In this document: positions 42,244 through 50,424 of the stretch, in pieces
How positions within the stretch are numbered: position 1 is the stretch's first letter
How the letters are laid out: each line of letters opens with the position of its first letter
From: Oscillospiraceae bacterium
GTDB lineage: Bacteria > Bacillota > Clostridia > Oscillospirales > UBA929
NCBI GenBank assembly: GCA_009780275.1
Contig: WRAI01000003.1
Coordinates: 48,779 to 112,778 of the forward strand
Length of the DNA: 64,000 nt
Reading direction: 5' to 3'
Program-made: the position numbers and the translations under genes
The notes under the pieces: generated by a model
What the model was told of the DNA's origin: nothing
Database searches by the model: none
Seen by the model: only the letters and a program-made list of their open reading frames with translations

Positions 42244-43604
42244 TGATAGAACAACTCGACACCATCGCCGCTATCGCCACACCGCCCGGCACCGCCGGCA
42301 TCGGCGTTATCCGTGTCAGCGGCGCAAACGCCATTCCGGCCGCTCAAGCAATTTTTAAGCCATTGCACGACGCATTGGCAAATACTCCCGCGCGGCAGCT
42401 CATCCGCGGCAATATTTATGACAATCACGGCAAACTGCTTGACCAAGCCTTAGCTGTCATCATGCCTGCCGGTCAAAGTTATACCGGCGAGGATGTTGTT
42501 GAACTGCACTGCCACGGGTCGCCAATTCTTTTGCAGTTGGTGCTGGATTTGCTCTTCGCCCAAAGCGTACGGCTTGCCGAAGCCGGCGAGTTCACGCGCC
42601 GCGCTTTCCTTAACAACTGCCTCGACCTGACACAAGCCGAAGCCGTCCACGATTTGATTACCGCGCCCAACGAAGCCGCAGTACGCAACGCTGCGGGACA
42701 ACTTGACGGGCTGCTTGCCCGCCAGCTCGACGCCCTCTGGGCGGCACTGACCGGCGTCTGCGCGCACTTTTATGCCTGTTTAGACTATCCCGACGACGGT
42801 GTCATTGATCTCGATATACCAACACTGACATCTGCCATACGTGACATTCATACCAAACTATCGGCACTCGCGGCAACACATTCTCGCGGCCGGAAAATGC
42901 GTGACGGCATCAAAACAGCCATTGTCGGACGGCCAAACGTCGGCAAATCGTCGCTGCTCAACGCTCTGTTGGGCTACGAGCGTGCTATCGTTTCGCCAAC
43001 CGCCGGCACAACACGCGACACGGTCAGTGAAACAATTACACTGAATGGCAGCCTTTTTCGCGTCATTGACACCGCAGGTCTGCGCGACGGCTGTGGCGAA
43101 GTCGAACAGCTGGGCATCGAGCGGACGCAGCGCACCCTACAAGAGGCCGACCTGCTTCTCATCGTACTCGACGGCTCACAGCCGCTGACGGTGGAGGATA
43201 AAACCGTGCTGGCGCTGGCGCATGAACGCACCATTATCGTGGTAAATAAAATAGATCGTACAGAATGCAAAATACAGAATGCAGAATATGCAAAAAAAAG
43301 TGTGCGACTCTCTGCTTTGACAGGTGAGGGCATTGATGGTTTGGCCGATGCCATGTCTGATCTATTCAACGACGAATCAATCCCGTCCGACGGCACGATT
43401 TTAACCAACGCTCGCCAGTCCGACGCTATACGCCGTGCAGCAACTGCCGTTGATACAGCATGCCACGCATTAGAAAATGCAACCCCTGATGCCGTGATTT
43501 TCGAGTTGGAAACAGCCCTCGAAGCCCTGGGACAGTTGACAGGCAAACTGGTGCAAGTGAGTATTGTTGATGAAGTGTTCGGGAATTTTTGCGTGGGAAA
43601 ATAA
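42243..43604 (+). CDS. mnmE: tRNA modification GTPase MnmE
   Basis: With MnmG makes the 5-carboxymethylaminomethyl group on wobble uridine 34 of certain tRNAs. The 453-residue protein has the N-terminal folate-binding domain ('TIAAIATPPGTAGIGVIRVS'), 'YTGEDVVELHCHGSPILLQL', 'GEFTRRAFLNNCLDLTQAEA', a central G domain with P-loop 'GRPNVGKSSLLNAL' and 'DTAGLRDG', and the essential C-terminal Cys in 'GNFCVGK'. The ATG overlaps the preceding stop. In Firmicutes mnmE usually neighbours mnmG and rnpA near the origin; here it follows an ABC operon, an unusual place. Confidence 0.96.
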   Translation: MIEQLDTIAAIATPPGTAGIGVIRVSGANAIPAAQAIFKPLHDALANTPARQLIRGNIYDNHGKLLDQALAVIMPAGQSYTGEDVVELHCHGSPILLQLVLDLLFAQSVRLAEAGEFTRRAFLNNCLDLTQAEAVHDLITAPNEAAVRNAAGQLDGLLARQLDALWAALTGVCAHFYACLDYPDDGVIDLDIPTLTSAIRDIHTKLSALAATHSRGRKMRDGIKTAIVGRPNVGKSSLLNALLGYERAIVSPTAGTTRDTVSETITLNGSLFRVIDTAGLRDGCGEVEQLGIERTQRTLQEADLLLIVLDGSQPLTVEDKTVLALAHERTIIVVNKIDRTECKIQNAEYAKKSVRLSALTGEGIDGLADAMSDLFNDESIPSDGTILTNARQSDAIRRAATAVDTACHALENATPDAVIFELETALEALGQLTGKLVQVSIVDEVFGNFCVGK

Positions 43605-43652
43605 GAACAAAAACGGACGACTAAAGGGCACCCCAACGCTGCTAGCTTCTAA

Positions 43653-44171
43653 TTACTCATTAAACACACTCTTCCCGAATTTATCAACGCCTACAATCAG
43701 TGGCATATCTTTCACCGTCAGCCGCCTGATTGCCTCACATCCCAAATCTTCAAAAGCGATGACCTCGCATGCCGTCACGCATTGCGCCATCAGCGCCCCG
43801 GCGCCACCGACAGCACAGAGATAAAATGAACCTGTTTCTTTCATGGCATCCACAACTGCCTGGCTGCGCGAACCTTTGCCAATTGTCGCGACCAAACCTT
43901 CACGCAACAATTGCGGTGTAAAAGCGTCCATACGCTCGGCCGTCGTCGGTCCGCACGAACCGATAATTTTACCCGGCGGCGTTGGCGTTGGCCCGGCATA
44001 GTAAACTACGCTGCCTTTCAATTCAAAGGGCAGCGTTTCATTTTGTGCCGACATAGCAATCAACCGCACATGAGCAGCGTCACGTGCGGTGTAAATCGTG
44101 CCCGATAAGGCTATCATATCCCCCGCCCGCAAATCGGCACAAGGTAAATTTTCAACAGCGATGTATTGCAT
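43653..44171 (-). CDS. Fumarate hydratase class I, beta subunit (Fe-S hydro-lyase C-terminal type)
   Basis: A 172-residue subunit matching the C-terminal part of iron-sulfur fumarase/tartrate dehydratase. 'LRAGDMIALSGTIYTARDAA', 'GKIIGSCGPTTAERMDAFTP' and 'LVATIGKGSRSQAVVDAM' are diagnostic. The alpha subunit, which carries the [4Fe-4S] cluster, normally lies directly upstream; here the upstream gene is an unrelated small protein, so the partner must be elsewhere or lost. Reaction for the complex: fumarate to malate, or tartrate dehydration. Confidence 0.85.
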   Translation of the reverse strand: MQYIAVENLPCADLRAGDMIALSGTIYTARDAAHVRLIAMSAQNETLPFELKGSVVYYAGPTPTPPGKIIGSCGPTTAERMDAFTPQLLREGLVATIGKGSRSQAVVDAMKETGSFYLCAVGGAGALMAQCVTACEVIAFEDLGCEAIRRLTVKDMPLIVGVDKFGKSVFNE

Positions 44172-44198
44172 AATGTTCGCCTCAATTTCGGCTAATGC

Positions 44199-44516
44199 TC
44201 ACTTGGCGCTTTTTGCGTTTACAAGCTCGTCCCTAGTAATTCTTGCTAACGCACATAATGCTTTCGCATCTGAAAAGTCTGTAACAATATAACTATTCTC
44301 GTTTATACCTATTTCAAGTTTTATATTATTAGCACTCAGAAAAGAGTCACCGGCTACGGTCTTTTTCAAATACCATCTGCCGCTATCACCCATTCGCGTG
44401 CAAATAATGCCTAGATTTACGCCGTCCAAGACAATGTTATGTGTACCGACCATCGACTTTGCTTTAACCTTACCTGCGCCTTTTAATTTATCAAGTACAA
44501 AGTCTTTGAAATCCAT
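44199..44516 (-). CDS. Small protein of unknown function, distantly TfoX-like
   Basis: A 105-residue protein. 'LKGAGKVKAKSMVGTHNIVL' then 'DGVNLGIICTRMGDSGRWYL' and 'KKTVAGDSFLSANNI' recall the N-terminal TfoX/Sxy fold (a small beta-sheet domain with 'MFGE.. ...G...G......L..K'), but the match is weak. No membrane segment or signal peptide. It is followed by the fumarase beta gene with 27 bases between. Function unknown. Confidence 0.55.
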   Translation of the reverse strand: MDFKDFVLDKLKGAGKVKAKSMVGTHNIVLDGVNLGIICTRMGDSGRWYLKKTVAGDSFLSANNIKLEIGINENSYIVTDFSDAKALCALARITRDELVNAKSAK

Positions 44517-44556
44517 ATTGCACCTCTAATAACATGAATCAGCAGCCCATTAAACG

Positions 44557-45414
44557 TCAATCAAACGTATCCAATGCCATCGGTGTGGCAATGCCCTCAG
44601 GGCGCACCGCCTCAACCTGCTGTGACACAATGTCCAGCATTTCCGGCATATTGGCAAGCAATTCTAAGAACTGCTTGGCCCGTGCCGTGATCTGGTTGGT
44701 TTCCTGCGCTGTCTGCGTCTTTACGCCGCGGATGACTTCCTGTGCCTCACGCAACAGCTCCTCCAAGGCCAAGCGAATCTGCGCCGCGTTATACCGCGCC
44801 TCGCGCTCAATCGCTTCAGCGCGATGATACGCCATCGACTCGGCATCCAAGCTGGTCTTAACCTTGCTTTCTAATGTTTTCAATGCCAGCCGCAGTTTTT
44901 TAATCTCATCTTTACGTTGCTCGGCACGCTGTCGTACTTCGCGGTAATTGTCGGCATTGACCGCCATTTCGCGCTCCAACTGCTCACGAATGGAGATATG
45001 CGCATCAATCTGCCGCCCCATACGCTCAATTTCATCTTTCTGTTCATCGATTTTTTCCAGCAGTTCTTCGTCCGGCTCGGATACAAACGTCTGCGCCGGC
45101 GCGCTGACAACTTTCTCGACCGGCACTTGAACAATTTTTTCAATCACTCGCTCAACAGGCACTTCAACGATTTTCTCAACAACTTTTTCAACTACCCGCT
45201 GTTCGGGCTGCTGTTGCGCTAACTTCTGCTTCAACGCCTCGCATTCCTGTTTCAACTTATTATGCGTCATTTGCAAGGATGCCGCGTACTGCTTATACTT
45301 GTCAATTTCCTTGCGGTTGGTCGTATGCATTTTAGTAATGTACTCGGTCACGTCTTTCTTGTCGAAACCGTTGAGTGCACTACGGAAATATTTTACCGGC
45401 GGTCTTTGCTCCAC
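44557..45414 (-). CDS. DivIVA-like coiled-coil protein
   Basis: A 285-residue protein. The N-terminal 'YFRSALNGFDKKDVTEYITK' matches the DivIVA/GpsB lipid-binding start. A long coiled coil follows, interrupted by a heptad-like valine/proline stretch with repeats of 'VEKVVEKIVEVPVERVIEKI' and 'VQVPVEKV' (about 74-105), then a second coiled coil (about 118-245) and a short tail. Proteins of this group mark curved membrane or division sites; this one is probably a cell-shape, division or sporulation scaffold. No neighbouring division genes. Confidence 0.8.
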   Translation of the reverse strand: MEQRPPVKYFRSALNGFDKKDVTEYITKMHTTNRKEIDKYKQYAASLQMTHNKLKQECEALKQKLAQQQPEQRVVEKVVEKIVEVPVERVIEKIVQVPVEKVVSAPAQTFVSEPDEELLEKIDEQKDEIERMGRQIDAHISIREQLEREMAVNADNYREVRQRAEQRKDEIKKLRLALKTLESKVKTSLDAESMAYHRAEAIEREARYNAAQIRLALEELLREAQEVIRGVKTQTAQETNQITARAKQFLELLANMPEMLDIVSQQVEAVRPEGIATPMALDTFD

Positions 45415-45542
45415 AAAAAGACACCACCTTTCTGTTACAATCTAAATTCCCCCTCCTTAGAGAGGTTCGATATGCCGCTTGCGTAGCACGCCGCAGACGG
45501 ACGAGACACTCACCGACGATGAGCCATCGTCGCTACACCAAA

Positions 45543-45860
45543 TTACAGATATTTATCAATCCAAGCCGCCAGCACCGCTTTTGATTTAGCGCCGACCGAG
45601 CGCTCAGCTTCCTGCCCGCTTTTGAAAATCACCAATGTCGGCACACTCATCACACCATACTTCATGGCTACTTCCATATGCGCCGATGTGTCCAACCCGC
45701 CAATGGCAATCTTGCCGTCATACTCAGCGGCCAGCTCGTTCAAAATTGGTTCTACCATACGGCAGGGCGCGCAGCCCGGCATCCAAAAATCAACCAATAC
45801 CAACGGTTGCGCCGTAAATTGCTCAAAAGTTTCAGCAGTCAAGTCTACACATTTTGCCAT
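45543..45860 (-). CDS. trxA: Thioredoxin with CAPC active site
   Basis: A 105-residue thioredoxin. The active site is C30-A-P-C33 ('WMPGCAPCRMVEPILNELAA') rather than the usual CGPC, a change also seen in some clostridial thioredoxins and expected to alter the redox potential. The cis-proline 'MSVPTLVIFKSGQE' is present. It is a single gene with its own promoter; a perfect palindrome lies just after the -10 box. Thioredoxin reductase is not adjacent. Confidence 0.93.
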   Translation of the reverse strand: MAKCVDLTAETFEQFTAQPLVLVDFWMPGCAPCRMVEPILNELAAEYDGKIAIGGLDTSAHMEVAMKYGVMSVPTLVIFKSGQEAERSVGAKSKAVLAAWIDKYL

Positions 45861-45877
45861 GTCGCATCCCTCCTAAA

Positions 45878-45921
45878 AACACTTAGTGTTAAGCATACCA
45901 CAAAACCTGTCGAAAAGTCAA
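45878..45921 (-). promoter_or_regulatory. trxA promoter with palindromic operator candidate
   Basis: On the minus strand TTGACT (45921-45916), 18-base spacer, TATGCT (45897-45892), then the perfect palindrome AACACTAAGTGTT (45890-45878) covering the expected transcription start. Position and symmetry fit a repressor site; the regulator is not identified. Confidence 0.55.
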
Positions 45922-45950
45922 CCTAAAAATTGATTCTTTGACGAGAAAAT

Positions 45951-46973
45951 TCAGTTGGCACGAATGTACTCAAACCAAACTCCGGGCATAGTTGTATGTT
46001 CCAGCCTGAGCGTATCGCCGCTAAGCAGCATGTTCCAAGTGGTTGCAGCAGCTGGCGAACCTTCCGGAAAGACTGACAACACACCATTGTCGACCAACCA
46101 CGCAAAGCCGGGAACACTACCCATAGACGCCGTGCCGTCAGCATTAAAAACCCAGTACCCTCTGGTTATCGTTCCCAACAAATCCCAATCCCATGTACCG
46201 ACCAAAGTGTCAAGCAGCCCACCGTCTGTTTCTACTGCAAACTCACCATCCGGCTGCTCAGGCGGCGCAATATTGCCAAATTCATCGTCAGGCGCGCCAC
46301 TAACATCGGCCGGCGTAATGATAAACCTAAAACGGCGAAAATTCTCAGCCGTATAATGCAATCGAATTTGTCTCCAACCGTCAGGCACGTAAATGTCAAC
46401 CGAATCATGGAGCATCGCACCGCCCAAAATCATATTTTGAATACTTGACCTACCCGCAGATACGCCATCGATATAAGCGTTCCAATCGCCCCCGTAAACG
46501 CGAAATGAGCCACTGCGATTGTTTTCAATGGTGAAATGCACAGCAATCCGCCCATCATTTCCCATCTCAACGTGCGTCAGCGTAAACGCGACGTTACGGT
46601 GTTCAGCCGTTTCACCAACTGTCACGTTGATAGTCGGCAAAAGCCAGCCAGGTACAACAAACCAAAGAAGAGCAAAGAAAATCGCAGCAAGCACAACAAG
46701 CGAGCCGAGACAGCCCAGGCAACCGCCAACTGTGCTTTTAACTGCCTTTTTGTCTGCTGCCATTTCAAAGGCTTTTCCATTAAGCACAACCTCATCGTTA
46801 ATTGTTATCTCAATGGTATTATCATCGTGGTCATCAGGACCAACTTCGCCTTCAACCTCCGGCACAGCCGGAATCTTCACCGACGTATTGCAATATTTGC
46901 AGGTATAAATATTGTTCTCCACACCGTCAACCTCAAATGGCGCTGTGCAATTGGGACAAGTTAAAATTTTCAT
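45951..46973 (-). CDS. Zinc-ribbon membrane protein with C-terminal lipocalin-like domain
   Basis: A 340-residue protein. It starts with a zinc ribbon ('CPNCTAPFEVDGVENNIYTC' and 'KYC'), an acidic linker, one transmembrane helix (about 95-118), an extracytoplasmic beta-rich region, and a C-terminal ~80-residue segment 'LVGTWDWDLLGTITRGYWVF' then 'NADGTASMGSVPGFAWLVDN' of the 'VGTW...FNADGT' lipocalin-like type. The same signature ends the SLH protein at 63352-64000. The ATG at 46973 follows GGAGG. Likely a cell-envelope sensor or ligand-binding protein; no function known. Confidence 0.7.
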   Translation of the reverse strand: MKILTCPNCTAPFEVDGVENNIYTCKYCNTSVKIPAVPEVEGEVGPDDHDDNTIEITINDEVVLNGKAFEMAADKKAVKSTVGGCLGCLGSLVVLAAIFFALLWFVVPGWLLPTINVTVGETAEHRNVAFTLTHVEMGNDGRIAVHFTIENNRSGSFRVYGGDWNAYIDGVSAGRSSIQNMILGGAMLHDSVDIYVPDGWRQIRLHYTAENFRRFRFIITPADVSGAPDDEFGNIAPPEQPDGEFAVETDGGLLDTLVGTWDWDLLGTITRGYWVFNADGTASMGSVPGFAWLVDNGVLSVFPEGSPAAATTWNMLLSGDTLRLEHTTMPGVWFEYIRAN

Positions 46974-47014
46974 AATTTCCTCCATTATATCGCAGGGATG
47001 CACCGCTACAAACC

Positions 47015-48148
47015 CTAAATCCCCATCTCCATCTTTACCAATCTCTTCAGTTCGGCCTCTTCCGTACCCACCGGCACGAACCCGACCTTTTTGTACATGG
47101 CAATGGCACGTACATTGTTCTCAGCAACACGCAAATGAAGAACTTTGCGCCCCAGCGAGCGGTACAAACTGATAGCGTGCCCGATCAGCTGCGGTCCGAT
47201 GCCTTTTCCGCGATGCGCCTCACTCAGCGCCACAAGTGCGATATGTCCCCGGCCCTCATCAGCCAAAAATGCTGTGTCCAGCACAACAAGACCGAGCACT
47301 TCACCGCCTTGGTCGCGTACCAACGTCACCGCTCGCGGATGCTGCATTGCACACCGCGCCGTCTCGGCCTGTGCTTGATCGGGATAATACCCTGTTGTCG
47401 AACTATACACTGCCATCCACGCTTCACGCCGAAGCATCTCGACAATATCATTCTCCTCCGGCAGCACCACCGGGTCGAAGCACAGCAGCATATCACTTTT
47501 CCCATAAATGCCCTTGCGCCACCACGCCTGCTTCTCAATGGTCGACAGTTCTCCCAAATGACTGTTGTCGCCGTAAAAATCAACCGTCATATCACCGTTG
47601 GCTGACACGTCGATTTTACTGACACCCGTGTTGTCGCAATGGCTTATCCCGTCGTACGCACCCTGAATCAACCCGATTGCGCACTTAATCGCAATGCCGT
47701 GACTGACAAGGGCAATCGCACCGGTATGTTTACGGCAAATGTCGCGTAAGCCCGCCATCATGCGTTCACCAACATCAACAAATGTCTCACCGCCTGTAAT
47801 GGCAAAATCAACGCTCGGGGCGGTAAATAACGCCCACTCCCGTGGATAATCCCGTGCCACTTCACCCCATGTACGGTCTTCCCATATGCCAAGATTAATC
47901 TCGCGAAACCGCGCGTCAGCATTGACGGCCAACTCACGCGGCTCCGACAAATGCTCCGCCGTAAACCGCGCCCGCTGCAAGTCACTGGCATAGACAGCCG
48001 ACAATTCAACGCCGGAAAATCGCTCGGCCAAAGCCTTGCACTGCAAATACCCATTGGGCATCGGCCGCCCATCGTAACTGCCATGCACGCGACGATAAAT
48101 GTTGCCTTCGGCCTCACAATGGCGAATCAAATACATCGTACTTACCAT
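47015..48148 (-). CDS. Histidine phosphatase-GNAT acetyltransferase fusion
   Basis: A 377-residue two-domain protein. Residues 1-~205 are a histidine phosphatase: 'TMYLIRHCEAEGNIYRRVHG' with the catalytic His in RHC (most members have RHG or RHA), 'ASDLQRARFTAEHL', 'FREINLGIWEDRTW' and 'IALVSHGIAIKCAI' with the second His. Residues ~220-377 are a GNAT acetyltransferase with the coenzyme A loop 'ALSEAHRGKGIGPQLIGHAI' and 'AENNVRAIAMYKKVGFVPVG'. The pairing is unusual. The gene overlaps pyrD by seven bases. Start could also be the Met at 48136. Confidence 0.88.
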   Translation of the reverse strand: MVSTMYLIRHCEAEGNIYRRVHGSYDGRPMPNGYLQCKALAERFSGVELSAVYASDLQRARFTAEHLSEPRELAVNADARFREINLGIWEDRTWGEVARDYPREWALFTAPSVDFAITGGETFVDVGERMMAGLRDICRKHTGAIALVSHGIAIKCAIGLIQGAYDGISHCDNTGVSKIDVSANGDMTVDFYGDNSHLGELSTIEKQAWWRKGIYGKSDMLLCFDPVVLPEENDIVEMLRREAWMAVYSSTTGYYPDQAQAETARCAMQHPRAVTLVRDQGGEVLGLVVLDTAFLADEGRGHIALVALSEAHRGKGIGPQLIGHAISLYRSLGRKVLHLRVAENNVRAIAMYKKVGFVPVGTEEAELKRLVKMEMGI

Positions 48149-49053
48149 GTATGCACGCTCCCCGTCAATGCCGCAATTGTTGTGTCGTGTGCCTCACAAT
48201 ACGCTTGCAAGTCATTGACCAAATTGACCGCCGCCAACGGCTCGGCAAACAACGCCGTACCGATGCCGACAGCATCCGCCCCGGCCAGCAGCATCTGCAA
48301 CGCGCCATCCAAGTCGCACACACCACCCATACCTAAAATCGGCTTATCAACGGCATTTGCCGCTTGCCACACGCACCGCACGGCAACCGGCAGCACCGCC
48401 GCGCCAGACAGTCCGCCCACATTATTGCGCAACACAGGTCGCTTCGTCTGCGTATCAATCACCATGCCGGTCACGGTGTTAATCAGCGAAATGGCGTCAG
48501 CTCCGCCGTCAACAACAGCGCGAGCCATCAGCCCAATGTCAGCAACATTCGGCGACAATTTTATCACCACGGGTGCGTCCAACGCGTGATTTTTAACCGC
48601 CAATGCCACAGCTTTTGCCGCATCAGGGCTCGTACCGAAAACAATGCCGCCATCCTTGACGTTGGGACAAGAAATATTGACTTCAATCATATCCACGCCC
48701 GCATTGGCCAGTTTCCATGCCAACTCAGCATATTCATCCTCATGGTTGCCCGAAATATTGGCGATCACTTTTGTCCGAAACTGCCGCAGCCATGGCAACT
48801 CGTCTTGAATAAACGCGTCAACACCCGGATTCTGCAACCCCACGGCGTTCAGCATCCCACTCGGCGTCTCGGCGCAGCGCGGCGCGGGATTGCCGGCTCG
48901 CGGCTTTAATGTCATTCCTTTGACGCAAATGCCGCCAATATTATTTAGATCAAACAACTCGCTATATTCGCGCCCAAACCCGACACAGCCCGAATTCAGC
49001 ACCACGGGATTGTGCAGTTCAACCCCCGCGAAATCAACAGCTAAGCGATTCAT
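48142..49053 (-). CDS. pyrD: Dihydroorotate dehydrogenase B, catalytic subunit
   Basis: Oxidises dihydroorotate to orotate in pyrimidine synthesis, passing electrons to NAD+ through PyrK (class 1B). The 303-residue FMN enzyme has 'MNRLAVDFAGVELHNPVVLN', 'ANISGNHEDEYAELAWKLAN', 'VNISCPNVKDGGIVFGTSPD' with the Cys typical of class 1, 'VIKLSPNVADIGLMARAVVD' and the C-terminal FMN loop 'LAGADAVGIGTALF'. It overlaps pyrK by four bases and the phosphatase-GNAT gene by seven. Confidence 0.95.
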   Translation of the reverse strand: MNRLAVDFAGVELHNPVVLNSGCVGFGREYSELFDLNNIGGICVKGMTLKPRAGNPAPRCAETPSGMLNAVGLQNPGVDAFIQDELPWLRQFRTKVIANISGNHEDEYAELAWKLANAGVDMIEVNISCPNVKDGGIVFGTSPDAAKAVALAVKNHALDAPVVIKLSPNVADIGLMARAVVDGGADAISLINTVTGMVIDTQTKRPVLRNNVGGLSGAAVLPVAVRCVWQAANAVDKPILGMGGVCDLDGALQMLLAGADAVGIGTALFAEPLAAVNLVNDLQAYCEAHDTTIAALTGSVHTW

Positions 49054-49766
49054 ACATCCACCTCATCCGCCGCAAATACCGGTCCATCTTTACATACACG
49101 TTTATACGTACCACTCGATGCACACGCGCAAACCAAACACGCACCAATGCCGCACGCCATATGCTCTTCCAGCGACAGCCAACACGGCAACTTCTTCTCT
49201 TCCGCCCACACTTTCACTGCCCGCAACAACGGATGCGGCCCGCAGGCAAACACTGTTGCATAGTCATTTTTCTGCATCAATTGCTCTGCCGCATTTATGG
49301 CATTGCCATGCAATCCGATGCTGCCGTCATCGGTCGCCAACGCAACATGGCGGCAAGCATCGGTAAACTCCGACAACAAAATCACGCTCTCTTTGTTGCG
49401 AAACCCGCAGGCAATGTCGCAATCCATCTCCTGCGCCGTATACAGCAATGGCGGCAAGCCCAACCCGCCCCCAACCAAAAGCGCGCGCCCGTGGACCTGT
49501 GGAAACCCATTGCCAAACGCACCGCGCACAACAATTTCATCGCCCATGCCGCGCGCACTCAACCACTTCGTACCCTTGCCCTTGACGGCAAAGACCAGCA
49601 GCATCTCCTCACCCTCATGCGATGCAATGCCCAGCGGCCGCTCCAGCCAAAAACCATCGCATTTGACCATCACAAACTGCCCCGCTTTGCTCTCCTGCAC
49701 CTCCGGCGTGTGCAGCCATAAGTAACAAGCCGCCGACGTGTGTTTCACCCGTAAAACTGTTGCCAT
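49050..49766 (-). CDS. pyrK: Dihydroorotate dehydrogenase electron-transfer subunit
   Basis: The FAD/[2Fe-2S] subunit of class 1B dihydroorotate dehydrogenase. The 238-residue protein has an FAD-binding barrel, the NAD site 'LLVGGGLGLPPLLYTAQEM' and a C-terminal iron-sulfur loop with Cys205, Cys210, Cys213 and Cys225 ('CGIGACLVCACASSGTYKRV'). The ATG at 49766 follows AGGAGA; a longer frame upstream runs into a palindromic repeat and is not expected to be translated. Confidence 0.94.
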   Translation of the reverse strand: MATVLRVKHTSAACYLWLHTPEVQESKAGQFVMVKCDGFWLERPLGIASHEGEEMLLVFAVKGKGTKWLSARGMGDEIVVRGAFGNGFPQVHGRALLVGGGLGLPPLLYTAQEMDCDIACGFRNKESVILLSEFTDACRHVALATDDGSIGLHGNAINAAEQLMQKNDYATVFACGPHPLLRAVKVWAEEKKLPCWLSLEEHMACGIGACLVCACASSGTYKRVCKDGPVFAADEVDV

Positions 49767-49784
49767 AAAAATCTCCTGTTGTGC

Positions 49785-49820
49785 TGTAGGGGCGACCGAC
49801 CTAGGTCGCCCGCCCCTACA
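49785..49820. repeat. 36-bp palindromic repeat of the GTAGGGG family
   Basis: TGTAGGGGCG (49785-49794) and CGCCCCTACA (49811-49820) are perfect 10-bp arms flanking the palindrome GACCTAGGTC (49798-49807). It lies 19 bases upstream of the pyrK start, so the mRNA for pyrK could fold there. It is the clearest copy of a repeat family of which shortened or diverged copies occur at 26313, 33344, 59989, 62022 and, inside genes, at 3470 and 51114. Confidence 0.75.
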
Positions 49821-49839
49821 ATCAAAGTTATTTCTCTGT

Positions 49840-50391
49840 TTACTTCTTAGTACCGAAAATATCAATATTCAGCACTTCCAGCAACCACGCAGCAGCCATT
49901 ACGCCCCATAGCAAGAACGCAATATAAACGCCCGCGCCTGCGGATACAATTGTTGTACCTCTCGACGAAACGCTATAAAACAACCATGACAATGGGAACA
50001 ATAATCCCGCAATCGCCGCCGACAAGCAGAAGTTTTTTTGCTTGTCGCCTTTGAGCAACAACGCGCAAACAACCATAGCCAACATCGGCAGTATCATTAG
50101 CCAGAAGTAGCCAAAGCGTCCCGGTCCTTCTATAGCAGACTCAGGGAATATCATGCGCCAACCGCTGATAAACCTATCGGAACGCGGTGCAGGCGGAATA
50201 GTTACCCACGGAAAGAAGTACACCGGCAGCAGCAACAACCCCGCCGCAAACGAAATCAGCGCATTCAGCGAAAACTTGCTTGTTGCCAAATTCACCAAAT
50301 CGTTGGCTGATACTTGCGCTTTCGGCGCAACATAACCGCATTCGCACGCGGTGTTTTCTGTGGCTTGTTTGCCACAACCCGGACAGAACAT
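49840..50391 (-). CDS. Zinc-ribbon membrane protein, N-terminal ribbon
   Basis: A 183-residue protein. The N-terminus is a zinc ribbon ('MFCPGCGKQATENTACECGY', Cys3, Cys6, Cys16, Cys18), followed by a short linker and four transmembrane helices. No signal peptide. Such zinc-ribbon membrane proteins are common in Firmicutes and of unknown function. The next gene upstream encodes a larger membrane protein with its ribbon at the C-terminus; the two probably work together or are distant relatives. Confidence 0.7.
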   Translation of the reverse strand: MFCPGCGKQATENTACECGYVAPKAQVSANDLVNLATSKFSLNALISFAAGLLLLPVYFFPWVTIPPAPRSDRFISGWRMIFPESAIEGPGRFGYFWLMILPMLAMVVCALLLKGDKQKNFCLSAAIAGLLFPLSWLFYSVSSRGTTIVSAGAGVYIAFLLWGVMAAAWLLEVLNIDIFGTKK

Positions 50392-50424
50392 AGAATTTCC
50401 TCCTAAATTATGTAATATTTATCG

